This document shows, in pieces, positions 15,753-20,178 of a stretch of 20,178 nt of DNA; position 1 is the stretch's first letter, and the number at the start of each line of letters is the position of its first letter. The position numbers and the translations under genes were made by a program. A model generated the notes under the pieces. The model did not search any database. It was not told the origin of the DNA and saw nothing but the letters and a program-made list of their open reading frames with translations. Source of the stretch: Synechococcus sp. GFB01 (GTDB lineage Bacteria > Cyanobacteriota > Cyanobacteriia > PCC-6307 > Cyanobiaceae); assembly GCF_001039265.1 (NCBI RefSeq), contig NZ_LFEK01000111.1, positions 32,257-52,434 of the forward strand. The letters run 5' to 3'.

Positions 15753-16355
15753 TCACATCATAATCGGGGCCATGAACTGCCGCTTTGGCTGGAGGAATCG
15801 CCCAACACAGGGTTCGCTGATCTCAAGGGAACGCCCTCGATCGGCTTCCCTGGCTGTCAGGCGCAGCCCCGCGGCGTTCCGGCCGAAGTCCCACGGCCGG
15901 CTGATGCCGCCTGGCACCTGCCAGATGCCATAGCGGCGCCGGCTGGCGCGGACCTCCGCATCCAGATACTCCTGGGCATCACAGCCGTCGAGGTGGCGGC
16001 GGTAGACAAAGGCCTGGCCGTCTTCCACCATCGCCAGGCCGATGTTGCTATCGCTGAACACTTCCGCCACCGTGCGGCCGTAGCGATCGGTGGTCTTGAT
16101 GTCGAGCGTCACCTGGCGGCCCACGGCCAGGCGCTGCTGGAGATAGCGGCGGGCCTGCTGACCCCACGGGCTCTGGGCGGTTTCGGGAGCATCGATGCAG
16201 GCCAGCCTCACGGTGACGGCCCGGCCGGCCTGGCGGACGCGGAGGGTGTCGCCGTCGCCGATCGAGAGCACCACGGCCCGCAGGCTCTGGGCCGCTGCCG
16301 CAGCCGGGACCAACGCCACCAGGCCCAGAAACAGCGGGTGAAGGAGCCTGGCCAT
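15753..16355 (-). CDS. Secreted thermonuclease (SNase family)
   Basis: Intact, 200 residues from ATG 16355, with GAGG two bases upstream. Signal peptide LLHPLFLGLVALVPAAAAAQ, then a staphylococcal-nuclease OB fold: VVLSIGDGDTLRVRQAGRAV, VRLACIDAPETAQSPWGQQA, TTDRYGRTVAEVF, GLAMVEDGQAFVYRRHL, YLDAEVRASRRRYGIWQVPG. The catalytic Arg (VRL), Glu (APET) and Arg (YGRT), and the Ca-binding Asp residues, are present, so it should cut DNA/RNA outside the cytoplasm. The last ~35 residues (from ISRPWDF) extend beyond the core, as in other cyanobacterial members. The frame is open upstream to 16610, but the signal peptide fixes the start. Confidence 0.9.
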   Translation of the reverse strand: MARLLHPLFLGLVALVPAAAAAQSLRAVVLSIGDGDTLRVRQAGRAVTVRLACIDAPETAQSPWGQQARRYLQQRLAVGRQVTLDIKTTDRYGRTVAEVFSDSNIGLAMVEDGQAFVYRRHLDGCDAQEYLDAEVRASRRRYGIWQVPGGISRPWDFGRNAAGLRLTAREADRGRSLEISEPCVGRFLQPKRQFMAPIMM

Positions 16356-16570
16356 AACCTCACTCTGGCCGGCCAGGATCCGGATGCACCCTGCGCATGG
16401 ATTGGCCGCGATCGAGCATGGACTCCAACCTGGGATCTGGTGATTTGTGGCGATGGCGATGCAACGGCTGGGAATCCTTATTGCCCAGCAGCCGGTGCGA
16501 TCGATCCCTTGAGTGGGGAACTGCCCGCAGTTGTTGCCAGCAAGGGCAATGACTGACTCCACTGATCGCC

Positions 16571-16960
16571 ATGAGCTTCCGCTTCCGCCGCTCCGCACGC
16601 CTGGGCCCACTGCGGTTCAGTTGCGCCAGGGGCGGCCTCAGCTCGATCTCGCTGGGCGGTACGGGGGCATCGTTCAACATCCCGGTGGCCCGCAGCGGTG
16701 GACCCCGCACCACCGTCGGGCTGCCCAACACTCGCCGCCTGCGCCCCGGCCAGCTGGATGCCCTCAAGCAGTCGCTCCTGGCTGCGCCGGCTGGCAGCTG
16801 TGGGAGCACGCCCAGGTGAGCCGTCTGCTAGCCGATGGCTCCCTGGTGGAGCGAATGGCCGGTCTGCTGGCGGTCCACGAAACGCCTGAGGCGCCGGACG
16901 GCGACCTGCAGCGGGCCCAGAGCCAGGACGATGCTGGCTTGGCTGACAGAACAAACCCCC
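16571..16960 (+). CDS. DUF4236 protein, internally deleted and frameshifted
   Basis: The start MSFRFRRSARLGPLRFSCAR with GGLSSISLGGTGASFN and SGGPRTTVGLP is the DUF4236 core. Usually the core closes with GTGLSW; here it jumps directly to NTRRLRPGQLDALKQSLL, so a segment seems lost between two 'LP' sites. The frame ends at 16819, but a one-base shift near 16790 continues QLWEHAQVSRLLADGSLVER and MAGLLAVHETPEA toward about 16960. A further shift may occur near 16917. DUF4236 function is unknown. End coordinate approximate. Confidence 0.6.
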
Positions 16961-16981
16961 GAGGAAGGCCCCGGGGGTGGT
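16957..16981 (-). terminator. Terminator-like GC hairpin
   Basis: CCCCCG-N10-CGGGGG stem; read on the minus strand the stem is followed by TTTGTT, as in factor-independent terminators. It faces leftward although no leftward gene is recognised just upstream (17000-17460). Confidence 0.5.
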
Positions 16982-17495
16982 GGCGTTGTCACAGCAATCG
17001 TGACGTCGTGGTCGAAGCTGCTGGCATGGGCGCCTGGGGCCAAGCGATCCAGGTGTGGGGCAGATCTGGTTCCGGGGGCGCCTGTGGCGGTGCAGATGGA
17101 TTGTCGTTCGACAGAACGACCCGCCCACGGTTGGGTGAAGACTGTTGGAGCAGGGGTCGGCAGTCAGCAAGCTTCTGGCTGCTAGCGAGGTGGCGTGTCG
17201 TCCATCGGGACGCCTCCTTGGTGGTTGAGCCCAGAGTCGCGCCGCCGGCGTGGCCGCACAATCGGCCTTTCCACGCATTGCCTCAGCCACCGGCTGGAAG
17301 CAACGTGAATCGTTTGCCCTCTGGCAGCTGCACACCTCTGCCCCGCAGCGCATGCGGTGCGTTCGCGCCTTGATGCCCCGATCCATGGCCGTGATGGCGT
17401 CCATTCCGCAGCCTTTGATCAGGATTCGCTGATCAGCACGAGGCTCTCTATGGCAAAAGGTCACAGCCCTTCGCGCCGCGCTGCTGATTTCGCAG
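16982..17495. other. 500-bp gene-free stretch before the oxidase operon
   Basis: No supported gene on either strand. It contains a perfect hairpin GTCGTTC-GACA-GAACGAC at 17103-17120 and the terminator-like stem at its left edge, compatible with a small RNA on the minus strand or regulatory leader sequence of the oxidase operon. No clear promoter was identified. Confidence 0.4.
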
Positions 17496-17505
17496 GGTGG
17501 AAGCG

Positions 17506-18020
17506 ATGCCGGCTCCGCTGTCGATGTTTGAGCTGCTGCCCCCGCTCAACGATCGCAACCTGCCGTGGATGGACACCATCCATCCGATCGTGGTGCACTT
17601 CGTGATCGCGATGGCGCTGATCAGCGTGATGTTCGACCTGATCGGCCGCTTCGCTCGTCGCCCGGCTCTCTATGAGGTGAGCTTCTGGAACCTGCTGGTG
17701 GCCACCATGGCCATCTTCGTGGCGATCATCTTCGGCCAGGTGGAGGCAGGCCTGGCCAATCCCTACGGACGGGCCAGCACGATCCTCAACCTGCACAGCA
17801 CTCTCGGCTGGTCGCTGGCCGGGGTGCTGGCCCTGCTCTCCGGCTGGCGCTACGTGATCCGCAGCCGTGACCCCCTGCGCCTGCCGTCGGCCTTCCTCGC
17901 GCCGGCGCTCTGCTCAGCGTGCTGGTGGTGGTGCAGGTGCTGCTGGGCAACCAGCTGGTGTGGGTGTACGGGCTGCATACGGTGCCCGTGGTGGAAGCGG
18001 TGCGCGCGGGGCTGGTGTGA
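17506..18020 (+). CDS. DUF2231 membrane protein 1 (frameshifted)
   Basis: ATG 17506 (GTG 17497 also possible). DUF2231 signature PWMDTIHPIVVHFVIAMALI, then helices NLLVATMAIFVAIIFGQVEA and LHSTLGWSLAGVLALLSGWR. The frame slips near 17895-17905 and continues GALLSVLVVVQVLLGNQLVW with VYGLHTVPVVEAVRAGLV to TGA 18018-18020. Four membrane segments with conserved His (IHPIVVHF, HSTLGW, LHTVP). DUF2231 proteins often accompany haem-copper oxidases and may bind haem, though their role is unsettled. GTGA overlap with the next gene. Confidence 0.85.
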
Positions 18021-18636
18021 CGCCTGTTGTTGCTGCGCTCAGAGCGTTCACGCCGGTGAGCGATCAGCTGGGGCCCAACCAGCTGCCCTACTCGATGCCC
18101 CTGCACCCCAACCTGGTGCATTTCACGATCGGGCTCTTCGTGATCGCGATCGTGTTCGACATCGCCGGAGCCTGTTCCCCTTGGAGAAGCGGCTGTTCCG
18201 CTTCCTGGCCCTGCCGGTCACCCGCGCCGGCTTTCATGACGTGGGCTGGTACAACCTGCTGGCCTGCGCTGTGGTGAGTTTCCTCACGGTGGCCGCCGGC
18301 TTCTACGAGATGCTGCTGGCGGTGCCGATTGCGGAAGCGCGCAGCGACTTCGGCCTCGGCAGCCTGGCCACCATGCTGTGGCACGGGGTGGGCGGTGTGC
18401 TGCTGCTGCTGCTGATCGTGGCGATGGCTGTGTGGCGGGGGCTGCAGCGTTTCCGCTGGCGCCGCGACCTGGGCCGCCAGGTGCAGTGGAGCTACCTGCT
18501 CGCCGGCCTGGGGCTGTTCGTGCTGATCGGCGTGCACGGCACCCTGGGCGCCCAGCTGGCGGGCGAGTTCGGCGTGCACGTCACCGCCGTGCAGCTGCTG
18601 ACCGGCGGCGTGGATCTGCGCGAGGCCCTGCCATGA
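18017..18636 (+). CDS. DUF2231 membrane protein 2 (frameshifted)
   Basis: GTG 18017 overlaps the previous stop. Reads NQLPYSMPLHPNLVHFTIGL with FVIAIVFDIAGA, then after a one-base gap near 18170 LFPLEKRLFRFLALPVTRAG, WYNLLACAVVSFLTVAAGFY, LATMLWHGVGGVLLLLLIVA, and VLIGVHGTLGAQLAGEFGVH, ending at 18636. Same fold and His pattern (LHPNLVHF, WHGVGG, VHGTLG) as its neighbour but longer, about 206 residues. Its stop overlaps ctaC (ATGA). Tandem DUF2231 genes in front of an oxidase suggest a membrane partner of the oxidase. Confidence 0.85.
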
Positions 18637-19592
18637 CCACCTCCACCCCATCGGGCTCCCCCCGGCTCTGGGCGGTGGCGCTGCTGCTGGCCGCGGTGCT
18701 GGCCGATCTGGCCGCCAGCGTCTGGATGGCGCAGCAGTCGCACGCCTGGCTGCCGCTGCCCGCCTCGGCGGCTGCCGGCCCGGTGGACAACCTGTTCGCC
18801 CTGGAGGTGGGCATCGGCAGCTTCATCTTCTTCGGCTGCAGCGGCGTGATGCTCTGGACCCTCCTGTTCAACCGCGCCCCCAAGTACGACCTCGACAACG
18901 GCGATCCGATCGAGGGCAACCTGAAGCTGGAGATCGCGTGGACGCTGATCCCGCTGGTGATCGTGATGCTGATCGCCTGGAAGGCGATCGCCGTGAGCGA
19001 CACCCTCTCCACCCTGGGCGGCAAGGTGCGCGTCAGTGGCGGCCACGCCGGCATGCACGGCGCCGAGGCCCGCATCGCCAAGGTGGTGGCGACGGACGAT
19101 CCGGCGGCGGCGCATCCGATCGAGGTGATCGGCCGCCAGTGGAGCTGGGAGTTCATCTATCCCAACGGCGTGCACAGCAGCGAGCTGCACCTGCCCGAGG
19201 GCCGTCGCAGCTACCTGCGCCTGAGCGCCACCGATGTGATCCACGGCTTCTACGTGCCGGCCTTCCGGCTCAAGCAGGATCTGATCCCCGGCAGCTTGAT
19301 CGACTACAGCCTCATCCCCACCCGAGCCGGCCGCTACCGGCTGCGCGATTCGATGTTCAGCGGCGGCTACTTCTCCTCCAACCAGACCGATGTGGTGGTG
19401 GAGCCGCCGGATGTGCATGAGGCCTGGCTGGAGCAGGCCCTGCGCCAGCCGCTGCGCCCGGCCGCCAATGCCGCCACCGATCTCTATGCCCAGCGCCTGG
19501 CCCGGGGTGACCGGGGCTGGGCCACGGTGCCGCCGGCGCCGCCGCCGCTGGTGCACGTGAGCGCCGATCCCACCGCCCGCCACGACGCCTGA
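18633..19592 (+). CDS. ctaC: Alternative terminal oxidase subunit II, CuA ligands absent
   Basis: Intact, 319 residues from ATG 18633. Hydrophobic segments: an N-terminal one (VALLLAAVLADLAASVWM), FIFFGCSGVMLWTLLF and IAWTLIPLVIVMLIAWKAIA. Then the cupredoxin domain: IEVIGRQWSWEFIYPNGVHS, LRLSATDVIHGFYVPAFRLK, QDLIPGSL, AGRYRLRDSMFSGGYFSSNQ. In CuA subunits the last segment is C-x3-C-x3-H-x2-M; aligned by eye, the four ligands here are M, G, S and T. This matches the cyanobacterial alternative respiratory oxidase (ARTO) type, thought to take electrons from quinol rather than cytochrome c. The C-terminal ~60 residues are Ala/Pro-rich. Coupled to both neighbours. Confidence 0.9.
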   Translation: MTTSTPSGSPRLWAVALLLAAVLADLAASVWMAQQSHAWLPLPASAAAGPVDNLFALEVGIGSFIFFGCSGVMLWTLLFNRAPKYDLDNGDPIEGNLKLEIAWTLIPLVIVMLIAWKAIAVSDTLSTLGGKVRVSGGHAGMHGAEARIAKVVATDDPAAAHPIEVIGRQWSWEFIYPNGVHSSELHLPEGRRSYLRLSATDVIHGFYVPAFRLKQDLIPGSLIDYSLIPTRAGRYRLRDSMFSGGYFSSNQTDVVVEPPDVHEAWLEQALRQPLRPAANAATDLYAQRLARGDRGWATVPPAPPPLVHVSADPTARHDA

Positions 19593-19594
19593 CC

Positions 19595-20178
19595 ATGACC
19601 AGCACCACTCCCGCACCCTCCTTCGATCCGCGCGTGCTGCGGGCGCCCCATCCCGTGCCCGGGGCGCCGAACAACTGGCGGCGCTTTCTGAGCTTCAACA
19701 CCGACGCCAAGGTGATCGGCCTGCAGTACATGATCACGGCGCTGTTCTTCCTGCTGGTGGGCGGCCTGCTGTCGATGATCATGCGCGGCGAGCTGATCAC
19801 GCCGGCGGCGGATCTGGTGGATCCCAGCGTGTACAACGGCCTCTACACGATGCACGGCACGGTGATGCTGTTCCTGTTTCTGTTCCCGATCCTCAACGGC
19901 TTCAACAACCTGCTGATCCCGCCGATGATCGGCGCGCCGGATATGGCCTTCCCGCGCCTCAATGCGGCCGCCTTTTGGATGGTGCCGGTGTTTGGCGTGA
20001 TCCTGATGGCCAGCTTCCTGGTGCCGGGCGGACCCTCCGGTGCCGGCTGGTGGGCCTATCCGCCCCAGAGCATCCAGAACCCGCTGGGGCACTTCGTCAA
20101 TGGCCAGTTCCTGTGGATCCTGGCGGTGGCGCTCTCGGGCATCTCCTCGATCATGGGAGCGGTGAACTTCGTCACCAC
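19595..20178 (+). CDS. ctaD: Terminal oxidase subunit I, 5' part
   Basis: ATG 19595, two bases after the ctaC stop, and open to the window edge. Cox1 features: NNWRRFLSFNTDAKVIGLQY, a first helix MITALFFLLVGGLLSMIMRG, the haem-ligand segment YTMHGTVMLFLFLFPILNGF, PPMIGAPDMAFPRLNAAAFW and further helices (GVILMASFLVPGG, FLWILAVALSGISSIMGAVN). The His in TMHGT is the expected low-spin haem ligand. About 194 residues are visible; the CuB/haem a3 site lies beyond the window. Part of the alternative oxidase operon. Confidence 0.95.
   Translation, partial: MTSTTPAPSFDPRVLRAPHPVPGAPNNWRRFLSFNTDAKVIGLQYMITALFFLLVGGLLSMIMRGELITPAADLVDPSVYNGLYTMHGTVMLFLFLFPILNGFNNLLIPPMIGAPDMAFPRLNAAAFWMVPVFGVILMASFLVPGGPSGAGWWAYPPQSIQNPLGHFVNGQFLWILAVALSGISSIMGAVNFVT

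Noticed and set aside
1..20178. CRISPR arrays, tRNA, rRNA, tmRNA
   Set aside because: No regularly spaced direct repeats and no tRNA-like or conserved rRNA segments were seen on either strand.

Overview
The window reads as high-GC cyanobacterial DNA, most likely from the Synechococcus/Cyanobium-type picocyanobacteria. The evidence is the repeated GCGATCGC octamer (HIP1-like, e.g. 72-79 and near 1000, 2547, 10180 and 18985), tandem HupE/UreJ genes, a DUF2231 pair leading into an alternative (CuA-less) terminal oxidase, DUF4236 and PPC/DUF296 proteins, and dense ATGA-type gene overlaps. This assignment is inference from gene content; there is no rRNA or tRNA in the window.

Layout. 1-2130: a MerR-type metal-responsive module with a MerR regulator, a two-domain DUF305 protein with a Met/Gly-rich linker, a glutaredoxin-MauE/DoxX membrane fusion, and the start of a His-rich exported protein. 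Two promoters with 19-bp spacers share the same first 11 bases and a central dyad, so one regulator may control both. 2380-2850: a broken hypothetical gene. 2900-4275: an IS5-type insertion sequence whose transposase carries an in-frame stop at a perfect palindrome. 4428-6660: a compositionally distinct, AT-richer pair coding for an exported RTX-like protein and a protein ending in a TonB/TolA-like C-terminal domain, divergent from a CsgG-like exported protein (6897-7766). 7970-9012: a leftward operon of three overlapping genes (unknown, PPC/DUF296, small membrane protein). 9063-10053: two overlapping HupE/UreJ-type genes. 10180-11000: no convincing gene. 11018-13967: small Cys protein plus flavin reductase-like protein, a shattered membrane protein, a SAM methyltransferase, a small broken membrane protein, and a GAF protein with a Cys-pair tail. 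14111-16960: small hypothetical genes, a HAD-IIA phosphatase, a secreted thermonuclease and a DUF4236 protein. 17506-20178: DUF2231-DUF2231-ctaC-ctaD, a rightward, tightly overlapped respiratory oxidase operon whose subunit I runs off the window.

A dominant technical feature is that about fifteen genes are interrupted by frameshifts. In most cases I can resolve, adding one base restores a well-conserved protein, often in a G/C or A run. Neighbouring genes (Grx-MauE, CsgG, methyltransferase, nuclease, ctaC, ctaD) are intact. The simplest reading is residual single-base deletions from an unpolished long-read assembly rather than mass pseudogenisation, so broken genes are annotated as single genes across the shift. 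The strongest candidates for new biology are the shared MerR operators with the Grx-MauE/DUF305 operon, the AT-rich RTX/TonB-C pair, and the palindrome-associated stop in the transposase.
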